Of a stretch of 64,000 nt of DNA, positions 11,601 to 31,100 are shown one piece after another (positions within the stretch are counted from its first letter, which is position 1; each line of letters starts with the position of its first letter). A program made the position numbers and the translations under genes. The stretch spans positions 5,394,001 to 5,458,000 of the forward strand of contig NC_133958.1 of assembly GCF_031877795.1 (NCBI RefSeq), given 5' to 3'. The stretch is from Strix aluco (lineage: Eukaryota; Chordata; Aves; Strigiformes; Strigidae). Below the pieces are notes generated by a model that saw only the letters and a list, made by a program, of their open reading frames with translations, ran no database searches and was not told the origin of the DNA.

Positions 11601-13738
11601 GGACAGGTCAGAGCTGGATGTTGCCACCATACCTCTGCCAGACATACGTGCCTCATTAAACCAGCAGTCCTAGAGGTTTAAACAGCAAGTAAGCCTGAAT
11701 TAAGTCCCCCAGATAAGAGCTGAAGAGCCTCAGCAGGGTGGTTTTGTGCACAAAACCTTACAAAGCCAAGAGAAGCAGAGCCAGCCCTACCCCCAGTCCC
11801 CACAAGCACCATCCAAGCAAGCTGAAAAGCATCACTGCTGCTTCCAGCAGGTCTGATAACTTCTGTAGCAGTTCTTGTGCTGCTGCCTAAACATTTAATT
11901 GAAAAAATAACCTTATTTCCAGGTGATACAGGATCTGAAACAGCCCTGTCCTCCTGGACTGCAGCAACACAGCTGACAGGGGAAGGGATCCGCTGGCCGC
12001 TCGCTGCCGGCCGGGCGCGCAGTGCCGCTGCGTGGCTGCCACGCTCCATCCGGCGCCGCGCTCGCCGGGCTGAGCACGCAGCTCCTGGGTGCTGCAGACA
12101 ACAGTTATTTTATCCCCGGCACAAAGCCACCCTCACTATTTTTATTCATCCCAAACCTCTCTCTGGCCCGGGTTGAGCCACGCTGTCATGGCTTGCTTGT
12201 GCAGCCTGCCCCAAGCCACAATATCCATCTCATTCTTTCCTTTTTGCTCCCATCAGCTGCAAATTAGAGCTTAATTGCCATAAATATTCTCCTAATCACA
12301 GAATTCCTTTTGCTTTGCTCTGTAACATGCACATTTCAGGAGCCATGTTATCCATATGCAGGTATCAGAGGCACTCACCCACGCTCAGGAATGCTTGTTC
12401 AACCTTTGTCCCCAAAACCTGTCACCTGCTGAAGGATTTCAGGAATTCACTGGACTTCGGAATTTCTCCTCTTACTCATGTTTTCAAAATTACTGAGCGC
12501 CTGTTTTTTCAAAAACCTGTTCATGAAGTTATTCCCATGCCCTAACCATAGGCTCTCTCCCTCAAAACAAACTGTAACTGAGGGGGTAAATGGGTAGAAA
12601 AAGTCAAAAGCACCTGTCCCAACTTTTATTTAAGCCATCAGACATGTTTTTAGCATACTAGATCCTCCTTCCTCTTCTTCCACCACATTAAGTGAACAGT
12701 CTTTCAATCTCTGTGGGACAATCAAAGCAATTATTAATACTGAGGATATGGGATTTGTAACTTAAGTCTCTCCACTGGTGAAAAACATACAGCAGGAACC
12801 AGCTTGGACATTTAAATGAGTTCTTTAAAAAATGAGCTCCTGTCTTTACTACCTCAAGGACTTGTACTTCTGTACAAGAAACAGCTCAATTATAGCACAG
12901 CACAACACTTAACAGGAGAAGACCCGAGACAGCCTCAGGCTTTTATCAGTCAGAACAAACTCTGTTTACGGAGACGGTGTCGGTGCAGCTCAGCACATCA
13001 AGGTACGGCTCTTCAGAAATGAACAGCAAAATCAGCAGAAAGGTGCTTTCTTCCCTCATTAAGTGACTGGTTTTGATGTGCACGTTGTTCAAAGGAAGGT
13101 GTGTTTGGGTTTGCCGCCACTCTCTGGAGGACATCGGGAAGGATCCTGGGTCTCCCCGTTTCACAGTGTTCTCAGCCTCACCCGCACCAGCCGCGCTGCA
13201 CCCCTGAAGCAGGGAAACTGGTACAAGTAATTCACAGAGAGGGACCGACACCAGGAATTTAAGCAGAGTCATGCCCCAGGCTGGCTGCACAGAACACCTG
13301 AATAAATCTACCCAGGCCCCCCTCACCCTTACTAGCACTGTTCATCCAGAAATTTAAAGTCAACATATGCCCAAAGCTCATTTTCAAGAAGCCTGTTAAG
13401 GTTTCCTAGCCTGGCGCATGCGGACACAGCGGTATCGCGTTACCTCCAACATTCCTGCAAAGCCTCTCCCCGTGACTGCACCACCCCCCTGCTCCCGCAG
13501 CACAAAGCCTTCATCCTGACACCGAAGGACAAACCCTCTTGTCGTAATGTGGGGGTGGCTCAAGCGGCCCTCACCGCACACCTCAAAATGGAAATGAAAA
13601 GTTTTCAGCACGTTAGGAAGTCGTTTCATTCATGTAACCAGGCAAAGGACATCTCAGCCACTGCGGAAAGACCTGAAGCTGTTTCCAAACCACAGAATCA
13701 CAAAAGCTCCCACATTGTTCAACACCTTCCATATTTAA
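8616..13738. other. Intergenic region between LZTS1 and ATP6V1B2 3' ends
   Basis: About 5 kb between two convergent genes. I found no protein-coding exon, tRNA or recognisable repeat apart from an A-rich run at 10945-10972. Base composition changes from GC-rich (8.6-12.2 kb) to AT-richer (12.3-13.7 kb), the latter approaching the ATP6V1B2 3' UTR. Short open frames are shadows without splice support. Confidence 0.55.
10945..10972. repeat. A-rich simple repeat
   Basis: A run of twelve A followed by GAAAG/AAAAAAG-type units. It has no recognisable retroposed sequence 5' of it, so it is called a simple repeat and not a retrogene tail. Confidence 0.8.
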
Positions 13739-13744
13739 TTTATT
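13739..13744 (-). other. ATP6V1B2: Candidate polyadenylation signal (ATP6V1B2)
   Basis: AATAAA on the minus strand (TTTATT on plus), about 1.5 kb past the ATP6V1B2 stop codon. This is close to the roughly 1.3 kb 3' UTR I recall for the mammalian mRNA. A nearer ATTAAA variant lies at 14564-14569 and could give a shorter transcript. The 13745-15244 interval is therefore best read as 3' UTR. Confidence 0.5.
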
Positions 13745-15244
13745 TAGATATTCTCTACATTAAAGTATTCTCATGCCAACACTTCCGACCTCCCATCCCT
13801 ACCTCAAGAAAAATAGACTTGACACAGCTTTAGGGTGGAATGCACTGGAATAAAGTTGCTATTGCGTCCAAGTTACAGAGAACACGGAACAAACTATAGA
13901 AAGAACTGCACATCGGAGACGTCAGGGAAAGCTGGAAGTAGTGCACTATCGTTCAAGTCATGTTAGCACCTTCCTAGACAAGCACTGAAGGCGTTTAGAG
14001 AGGTGCAACATGCTTTGGGTAGCTAGACCAGAGCTTAGACTACATTAAGCCTGGAAAAAAGCAAGAAAGCCTGCCAGCACTGGGCTTGGAGCCTCGTCTG
14101 AACCAATTTGAAAAAAACAACACTGAATTGACTAGCCAAGTTTGCAGTGTTTGGGAATGCTGAGCTCTCCTGGCTAGCCAAATCCGTGCCTGGAGTGCAA
14201 ACCACAACAGTTTCAAACACGACTCGGGACCCAGTGCCACCTAGAGCATGCTTTATAACAGAATTCAAAATATCCATTCACACACCAAGCTGCTTTCTCC
14301 TGTTGCATCATTTAGTACAAGACATACTTTAAAAGCTGACCTCCCACCAGTACAACTGCGTCAGGTAGAAGAGGTTTTTTTTCACATCTCATAATCCCCT
14401 TCAGTAGCAGCACAAAGCCTTGAATTACATATAGTTTTGCCTGTTGGGACACTACTGATCTCAGAATGCTTTAGCTGCTGTTTTCTGTCTCTGGCATTTC
14501 CAGAATTCAAAGAAAAAAAATGGATAAGTAGGAAGCTTACTCTGCAAACTTCAATTTAAAACCTTTAATTTGGTAATAAAGCCTTATCATGCTACCTTCA
14601 GGTAGCAACGCAGCGGCCTGTGACCTCTGAAAAGATCCTTTGCTAGTGGAAAAGCACCTAGCATGCCTACTCGTGTCCTCAGTCCACGCATACCTTTAAG
14701 AATCTTAAACCACAGTTAAAAAACAGTGACTTGCATTTTTCAGAAAGGTATGTTGCCCTGCACCACGCTCTCCACATCTTAGCCTGGTCTTCAGGCGCGA
14801 CAGCAGGGCAGCACAGTGCCATCTGTTCTACCAGCAGCACGGCAACCGCGTACGATCAGATGGAGCAGATGCTTTGGACAAAGGAACTCACATTTGCTCT
14901 TTCAGGTTTTCTAAACCACGTGCTCCTCGTTTGAAAGTAAAGATTTGCAAATTTCTGGTAATCCTCAAGACATTCCCTCAAAATGTCTACAAAAGGTCCA
15001 GTTCAAAAAATAAGCCTCAGGAGAGCTATTGCACATTTGTAAGAGCTGGCCTAAATATCTTCCTGAAGATCCAGGCTTTGGAAGAAGGGATATTTTAAAA
15101 ACTGGTATCAGTGTACATTGGAACACTGGCACAAGTGTCACCTATTCTTGGTTTTAATCATAAGGGCGACAAGTAAACACCAACACATAGAAAAAGAAAA
15201 CAAACAGCATTTCACAGAGCAAGGAGTTAGAGGTGAAACTGTGG

Positions 15245-23272
<8,028 letters not shown>

Positions 23273-23305
23273 CTTCTCCGCCGCCCCGGCCCCCCACGCC
23301 CCGCC

Positions 23306-23315
23306 GCGCATGCGC
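23306..23315. promoter_or_regulatory. ATP6V1B2: NRF1 palindrome
   Basis: GCGCATGCGC is the exact palindromic NRF1 site, 34 bp upstream of the ATP6V1B2 ATG. NRF1 commonly drives TATA-less housekeeping promoters. Functional use is inferred from position only. Confidence 0.7.
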
Positions 23316-23395
23316 TGATATAGCGCCGCCCGCGCAGGGCCCCGCCCGCCGGAACGGGGCGGCAGCGGGAGCTGACCGGGGTGCTGGGGGGGGCA

Positions 23396-23915
23396 CGGCG
23401 GGAGGGGGGAAAGGGAGGGGGAAAGGGGAAGGGAAAAGGGGAAAAGGAAAAGGGGAAAAGGAAAAGGAAAATGGGGAAAAGGAAAAGGAAAATGGGGAAA
23501 AGGAAAAGGAAAATGGGGAAAAGGAAAAGGAAAAGGAAAAGGAAAAGGAAAAGGAAAAGGAAAAGGAAAAGGAAAAGGAAAAGGAAAAGGAAAAGGAAAA
23601 GGAAAAGGAAAAGGAAAAGGAAAAGGGGAAAGGAAGAGGAAAAATGGAAAAGGTGTCAGGAAAAGGAAAAGGGACAAGGAAAAAGGGAAAAGGAAGAGGG
23701 GAAAAGGAAAAGGGGAAAAGGAAACGAGGGAAGGGAAAGGGGAAAGGGAAAGGAAAAGGAAGAGCAAGAGAAAGAAGAAAAGGAGGAAAGGGAAAGGGGG
23801 AAAGGAATGAGAAGAAAAAGAAGATGAAAGACAAAAAGAGAAAAATAAAAAAGAGGAAAGAAGAAAAAGAGAAAAAGGATGAAGAGGGGGGAAAAGGGAG
23901 AGAAAGCAGGCTAAT
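23396..23915. repeat. Polypurine tract with (GGAAAA)n hexanucleotide array
   Basis: About 520 bp that are almost all A and G on the plus strand. The core at roughly 23518-23628 is an uninterrupted AAAAGG hexamer array of about 18 units. Flanking parts are degenerate versions, including three AAAATGGGG-containing higher-order units (23455-23520) and GAGGAAAG-type repeats up to 23915. Very few pyrimidines interrupt it. The tract begins about 120 bp upstream of the ATP6V1B2 ATG, so it is polypyrimidine on that gene's sense strand. Long open frames through it (Lys/Arg/Gly-rich one way, Pro/Phe/Ser-rich the other) come from the repeat and are not genes. Confidence 0.95.
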
Positions 23916-26900
23916 TAATAAATGAATTGACAGAAGGGTTAAATGGCTGAGAACACAAGAAAAGGAGTAATTCTGCCATAAAAGGAAAGCAGAGCCCTGG
24001 GCTCCTGCCCAGGCACCCCCCAGCACGGCCATCCCCAGCCCCGGGCCAGGGGCACAAGGGGCATTTGGGGCTGTCTCTGCCCCGCTGCCCCAGCTCAGCA
24101 GTGCTCCGGTGGGGGGGTTGGTGTCCCCCAACCTCCATGAGTGTCCTCACACCTCAGCCGTGTTCTCATGGATACACTTCACCTAAAACCAGCGCTTTGA
24201 TCTAAGGGTGTAACGGTACCTGCTTAGGGGAGATAGGAGATAAGAAATACAGTAGGATCTGGCAATGAGACAGGGCTGTCGATGGAAACACCCCACTTGC
24301 ACTGGTGCCACATCAAGGGCTGACTGGTACAATTGTTTAAAGGACAGAACGAGATGCCTTACCCCCTAAACCTTAGATAAGAAAAGGATAGTGGGTTACT
24401 TATAAACACCTTTTTCCAGAAAACCATTTGTCTTTCAACCTTCTATTTCCTTATGGGTTATGTATCTCTTCATACATGTTACATTTTAATAGTTGCCATT
24501 TGTTCTCCTCCCGGCTTAGCAGTGAGACAGAATTATTTGATGTTATAAAACAACATTCTATGTTCTTCTACATTAAAACTAGAAATACTTCAGGGGAATA
24601 TGTTTTTAAAGAGACATTGGCAATTCTGTGCTTGGTTGAAGGAGCAACAAAGTACCAGGGACTGGTGAGACTGATGGAAAAAAACTTAACAATCGCACAA
24701 GAAACTGTTTGGCTAAGGGGGGAGTAAACACAATAAATAATCCCCAGACAAAGGGAAAATGCCGTCAAGTGGATTAAACACAAAACTGGAAGGCTTTGGC
24801 CAGGTTTCAGCTCTCCTTCTAACGCAACATGACCTTGAGCAAATTACCGAGCTCTCCTGTTTGTCAATAGTTGAAAGGACTTAAAATACAAAGCAGCAGG
24901 ACTCGCTAAATGGCAGCCTCAAGGGTTACTTCAGCCAGCACCACTTTGCAAACTGCTTCCACCTGCATTCAAAGCCCAGCTTAAAAGGTGGCCCAGGGAT
25001 GCAAACTCCAACCGCTCAAAACAGACCATTCTCTGTTCTCGGTATTTTTATTCAGTTCTTAACTAGTCTCACAGGCTGAGAAAATTTGCCTCATGGACTA
25101 ACAACAAAATAGCATTTGACAATGGAAATTCACCCACCGGAGAGCGTAAGGCAACGGGCAGCAGCCACTGCCAGGGCAGCGGCTCCTGTGCGGGGTAGGA
25201 GAAACCTCCTGGTAAAGGAAATATTAGCAGGGAGTGACTTTAAAGCAAAGTATGATTTTATGGGTGCCTGTTCCAATCTGTGTTTATGCTGTCGTGTTCA
25301 CCCGACCCCAGGCTGGTGGCGTTACATCTATAAGCCATTTGTCTCACGCTGGTTTGTAAAATGCTGCTCTGTGCTGGTACGCGGCAGCCCTCGCCACACA
25401 GCAGATGTATTTCACTGCACCTTTGAGGTGAGTCAGCAGCAGAGAGCAATCTCGCCCAGCGAAGCCTGCTGTCGTCTGAATTCACCGGAATTGCAATCAG
25501 CCTGCAGAGCCGGCGTGAGGTCTGCTATCAGCAGTTTTTCAGGCGCACATCCTATGCTGGGCCTTGAGACAGCCCATAAATTCTCTTATACTTTTCATTA
25601 CATCAGAAATGTTCACTATACTTTACTACCTCAGTCTGGCCAGGAAGAAAATTGTAGTCATTTTTTTTCCGTAGGGTTATTGAATGAAAAATTCATGGCA
25701 AACGTTTATAATGGTTAAAAAAAAAAAAAAATATCTGGAAGAGAACTGCCTGGAAAAATCTGACAGACACATGGAAACACTTCCAAAGCACATCTGAGTA
25801 AGCTTTCCCATCATCCCTGTGAAACAAGTGACACGACACTGCAATCTCCTTCAACTGCCCCCTGACCTTGGGGCCTACAAAAGAAAAAGATAATAACTGT
25901 CTCCACATGCCCCTCCTCACCTGAAGGAGAATCTAAATTATTTTCTACTCAGAGCTCAAGGTACAGCTGAGCAATTCTGAGCTCCCTCAGTAGATGGTAG
26001 TGCTGCACTGCTCATTCTCTGACTACTTCGCAGATATTTAGAAAGTAATTTCCAGGCCTAGACATTCAATTCTCAGCTCATGAAATATATTTAAAGGCTT
26101 CAGCTTCTGCTCTAATGCACACCCAGGGAATTCCTTGGTAGGATGTACTCATCTCACGTTATTAGCAATAGATTTGGCCATGCAGAAGGCAGATAAATAG
26201 CCTCAATGGCAGATCTACGTGCCAGCAGAGAGAAGGGGAATATGTTTAGGATTTCTTTTCTTTCTCTGCAGTAAATCTCTGCATCCTGAATGAATGATGG
26301 TATCAGGTTTGGTTCAAAAAAGAAATCAAGGAGCAAAGTGTCAAAAGTTTAAGAAAATTGAAATTATGGAAGAAAAGAGATCACATTGTAAATGGCATTT
26401 GCAGTACCTCACCCATGCATGGATATCATATTTAATCCAGCTTTGACTATGAGAAACCATCCTCGTTGGTCCAAGAAACATCTCCTTGTCCCTGGAGATA
26501 AAGTAGACAGCATAACTGCACAGGGAAGGGCTGTCATTGGCCATCAGTCATTGGAGAGTAGTCCAAGACCTAGACTATTACATATTTTATAAATGCATCT
26601 CCCAGGGCCATTTAACGAAGCCAGCCTTGCCGCCCAGTGATGAATCTGTTCACTGCGCCTCATAACCACCCGCCGCCAAGGCAGAGAGGGCTTCCCCCAT
26701 GGAGGAGAGGGCTGTGCAGTCCGAGGGAGGCACATTCAGTGTGCTCAGACCCAGGCAAGAGTTAAGGTGCTTGGAGAGAGATAAGCGTTGATGAAAGCCT
26801 GGAGAGCCGGTGCCTCTGCCGCAGATAAACACTCCTGCCTCTCTCCTCCCAGTCCCCCTCAGCCCACCCCACCGGCCTGCTCTGACGCAGAGGGAGCTGC

Positions 26901-28122
26901 AGGGCTGAATGAAACTTGTTTGAGGTTCCAATTAAATCTCCACGGAAGAGGGACACTCATATCCTCTTCTGATAAAAGGTAATCATAAATCCTCTGGGAG
27001 CAGTGGCTGCAGACCACACCACCTCCCGCAGCAGCGGCCGGCTCCTCGCACCAAGATGGGCTCCAGGGTAAGAGTTCGTTTTCCTCTGCTCCACACAACA
27101 GGTTTGCATTGAGAAGGGGACAGGGCTTGGGGCTTGAGATGTAAGGGCTTCATTAGTCCACATGTCTTTATTGTCTATACTTCCTTACTCTTTCTCTCTC
27201 TCTCTCTTAATTTTTGTATACATGTGTCTCTTCCCTTGCATTAATTCTATTATTTGGTATTTACTAGTACTTGGAGGTACAGTGAGAAACCATCCCTGTT
27301 TCCCAACTTAGTGACTTGTGTGGCATTCATATTTGATGATAGAGGGTTTGGAGCGTTTGCTTGTTTTACTTAAAAATTGGTAAATATCATTGCCTGGGAT
27401 TTCAGAAAACCACAGGATTATTGGAAAGAGTGATAGTTGGGACTCAGCTCCATTCATTTTGCCACTTAGTCTCTGAAGTGCCTAAGAGCTATAAGAATGT
27501 AAATGGCTAATTGTTTGGTTGGTTTAGTGCAAATTTCTGATTGATATTTTCAATGAGTCCAAGCAAGCAATCTTCTCTCAGCTCCTCTGAAGCCCTGATC
27601 TTAATCACGTATGTTAGGTTTTTAAGTCCTGTATCTTGCCATGACATTTCAATTAGGTCAAATGAAAAGACACGTAGGGTAAATGAATTTCCTTTGAGAT
27701 CAAATTTAATCTCCAAAGAACAAACATGGAATAAAAGATGTAGAGATTACCTCAGATAAACTGCTGGCTTGATCCGTGATTTGAGTCTTTGGAAGACGAC
27801 TTAAATGATGCCTTGAAGCAGGTACAAGATGTCTCAGGAGAGTGGAGATGCGTTAGAGCTCACTCTATCTGCAACTTTAAACGCAAGCTTGATAAAACCA
27901 GGGTCTTTGATAGCAAAGCTGGTGCTCCCAGCTCCTAGGGAACAGCACCCAGCTCTTGGAGAACACAGACACTAAGTGACCTCAGGAGTTGCTGTCTCAA
28001 GGGAGAAGCCATGAGCTGTGGGAGGTTGTAACTCAGAGTGTTTTCTTTAAAGCTTATAGGAGACCTTCAGCCCTGAAGATCAGGCGCCCGCAGGACCCAG
28101 GCTGGGCTCCAGGCTCTCGGCC
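23916..28122. other. Intergenic region upstream of SLC18A1
   Basis: This 4.2 kb lies between two divergent genes (ATP6V1B2 minus, SLC18A1 plus). No coding exon is recognised. A pyrimidine-rich stretch ending in AAAG at about 28041-28052 looks like a splice acceptor. That would make about 28053-28122 the 5' UTR of the first SLC18A1 coding exon, spliced to an unidentified upstream exon. AT-rich stretches at 25.7-26.6 and 27.2-27.8 kb could be regulatory but carry no decisive motif. An A15 run lies at 25717-25731. Confidence 0.5.
27189..27208. repeat. (TC)n microsatellite
   Basis: A short TC dinucleotide run with one interruption in the SLC18A1 upstream region. Confidence 0.75.
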
Positions 28123-31100
28123 ATGGCCCCGGCCGCTGAACGCGCTCCCTGGCGCTGGCTGGCAGCTGGCAGGGCGTCACAGAGGCTGGTGCTGGTGGTG
28201 GTGTTCGTCGCGCTGCTGCTGGACAACATGCTGCTGACGGTCGTGGGTACGGCGTGCGGCTCTCGCGGTGCCCTTCGGGTCCTGCCTCGGGGTTTCGGCT
28301 CCTCGGTTGGTCTCTGGTTGATGCTGGCAGGGTCCCTGCGCAGGGAGAGCCGTGGGGAGGGCTGGGTGCAGGGAGCCTCCAGGACACCAGTATCTGGCCA
28401 GCACCGTTCAGATCAGCTGCATGCCGAGCCAGAAAATGGAGCAAAATCACTGACTAATCCCTTCCCTGGCTTTTCTTTCAGTACCAATTGTCCCCACCTT
28501 CCTTTATACAACAGAATATGAAGGCGCAAACAGCTCTGTTGCCCCAGCCTGGACTGAGCCGGCTCCTCCAGCCTTGAAGGCTTCTCCTTTCTCCTCCATG
28601 TTCTCCTATTTTGACAACACCACGGTGACTGTCTCGGGCTCTGCCAGTGCTGCAGAGCTGGCGAACGGGACGGAGAGCAGCCGCCCACCACAGCCCCCCA
28701 CCAGCAGCCCCCCAGTGCCGAGCGGCTGCCCAGAGGGCGAGGAGTTCCTCGCCAAGGAAAATGTCCGTGTGGGGCTGTTGTTCGCCTCCAAGGCTCTCGT
28801 ACAGCTGGTGGTCAACCCATCCGTGGGTCTCCTGACCAACAGGTAGGTCAGAGACCTGGGTTTGTACCGCGGTGTAGCCCTTCAGGGACAGGCAGCTCCT
28901 GCCTGCTAATGAAATCACCACTAGCTGGGCAGTAAGGGTCTGTGCTGCACATGTGCAGCCCCTGCAATCACAGAATTACAGGGACCGGTGGGTAAAATAG
29001 CAAAGGGGAGGATATATGCATCAAAATAAGCATGAATTTTACCTCTTCTAAAAGCCTACAAATGGCTTGCAAGTTTATATTACAACGTAAGCCTCACTAA
29101 TGCTCTCCTCAGGTGTGGACAGATGTTATTTAATACCAGTAACCATCAAATAAACAAGCAAATATTCCCAACCCGCTATGGACAGAATGTTGTTGTTCAG
29201 ATTTTCTGCCCCTGAGTTTTTCTTTGCCTTTGTTTCTAGCAGACACGTGTGAGCTGTGCCGGGCTCACCTCCACGTGTCTGGGTGTGCAGATGAGCTGGT
29301 AAAACAGAGCCGTATGTCTGGGTGTGCTTTATGGTATTATCTGGGCGCACTTAGACACCAGCTGCCTCCTTGAACAGCACTCACGGGCACATCCACAAGT
29401 TCAGGAGATGCTCAGCAGCCCACAGAGATGTGTGTGTTAAGGCTGGGCAGAAAGACCAGATCTCAAGCTGGAATCAGGAGTCCTCCCTGAGATGGTGCCT
29501 CTTTTTTCCCTTGCCAGGATAGGATACCACATCCCCATGTTCATCGGATTCATCATCATGTTCATCTCCACAGTCAGTGAGTATTGCCCGGCCATATGCT
29601 CTTGACACGCCGCAGCACAAGAGAAAATACTTTGGTCTGTGCCTGCACTGCTGTCCCTGTGCAGGAGAAAGGAGTAAGAGCAGAGCACCCGGTCTCAGAA
29701 ATCGGTGACAAGAAAGGACAAGTGGCCCCCTGCCCCCTCCAGCACCCGAACTGGTGCAAACTGGGGCCACTCTTACCCTCTGCAGGGTTTTAACGCTCAG
29801 TCCGCAGTCCTGACGCCGCCTCTCTCCTTCCTCCGCAGTGTTTGCTTTCTCAGGCACCTACACCTTGCTGTTCGTCGCCCGAGCCCTCCAAGGCGTTGGG
29901 TCATCGTTCTCATCAGTCGCAGGTAAATGTTTCAGCTACACCTTAGAGTCTGTGTTAGCTCCCCTTGTCCAGGTTCAATTATCATCTCAGGAACAATCAG
30001 CAGCACAGACACACCGAGTGCCTTCCTCAGCTTCCTCCTCCTCGCTGTGCCTGCCTGGCTGATGCAGATGCTGCACTCACACAGCCCAGTCAGCGAGCAG
30101 ATAAATCCCGCCAAAAGCCGAGGCTGCTTTCAGAGAGGACCCCCCGCCACCACGGCACCAGCCAGCCTGATGTGGCCTCTGCTTTCTCTCTGCTTCCAGG
30201 CTTGGGCATGCTGGCCAGCGTGTACACAGATGACTTCGAGAGGGGCAACGCAATGGGGATCGCTCTCGGAGGCTTGGCCTTGGGTGTGCTGAGTAAGGAA
30301 ACCTTGTTCCCAAGGGGGTTTACATCAACAAGCATCTCCAGAGCTTTGCTGGCCATCCCCTGCAGCTTCCACCCTTCCTCACGGCCAGTCTGTCCTCCTC
30401 CCTCCCTCCGCTCACTCTCCACGGCTGCTGCCCGTGGGACCCGACACCTTCCACCACCTTCACCAAACACCCAGCGGGGGATTCAGAGAAAACCACGGCA
30501 GCAGGAGCCACGCGCTGCTGTTCCCCAGGCGCTGGGGACGGTGGCACTGCCGCTGTGTGACACAGCCTTTCCTTGCAGTCGGGGCCCCCTTTGGCAGCGT
30601 GATGTATGAATTCATGGGGAAATCATCTCCCTTCCTGGTCCTGGCATTCCTTGCCCTCTTGGATGGAGGTGAGAAGCCAAATGGTTTAATGCTACAAAAA
30701 AAAAAAAAAAAAAAAAAGTGTAAAGATTTAAATGCAGATGTTTCGGGGAGAATCTCACAGGGTTTGTGTGAAGGAAGAGGCACGGCTGATATCATCAGCA
30801 CTGGTTAGTCTGTTATTGCTAAATCATATGTTTTCTACCACCAGATGATTGACATAGTAATATAGTAAGAATTAGTCCCTCATTACTTAATAAACCCCCT
30901 GATTGCTTTAATGGCTTGAATAGCACATTCAGTAAAGCTCTTTGAACTGCGAATTCTTTGTGAAAGGCACACTTGTCTGCAGCCTCTTCACCACGCCAGG
31001 AAGGAATTAGACTTTGCCAGCATAAATGGTGATCCTTGTTCTTTCTCCGATGGCTGTGTTACAGATGCAGGCCACGAGAGCCTTCAGAGTGTAACGGCAA

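Noticed and set aside
23455-23640. Regularly repeated units resembling a CRISPR-like array
   Set aside because: The units are adjacent hexamers without unique spacers, in vertebrate DNA; it is a simple repeat.
30696-30717. Poly(A) tail of a processed pseudogene in an SLC18A1 intron
   Set aside because: No retroposed gene body or flanking duplication is visible before the A run.
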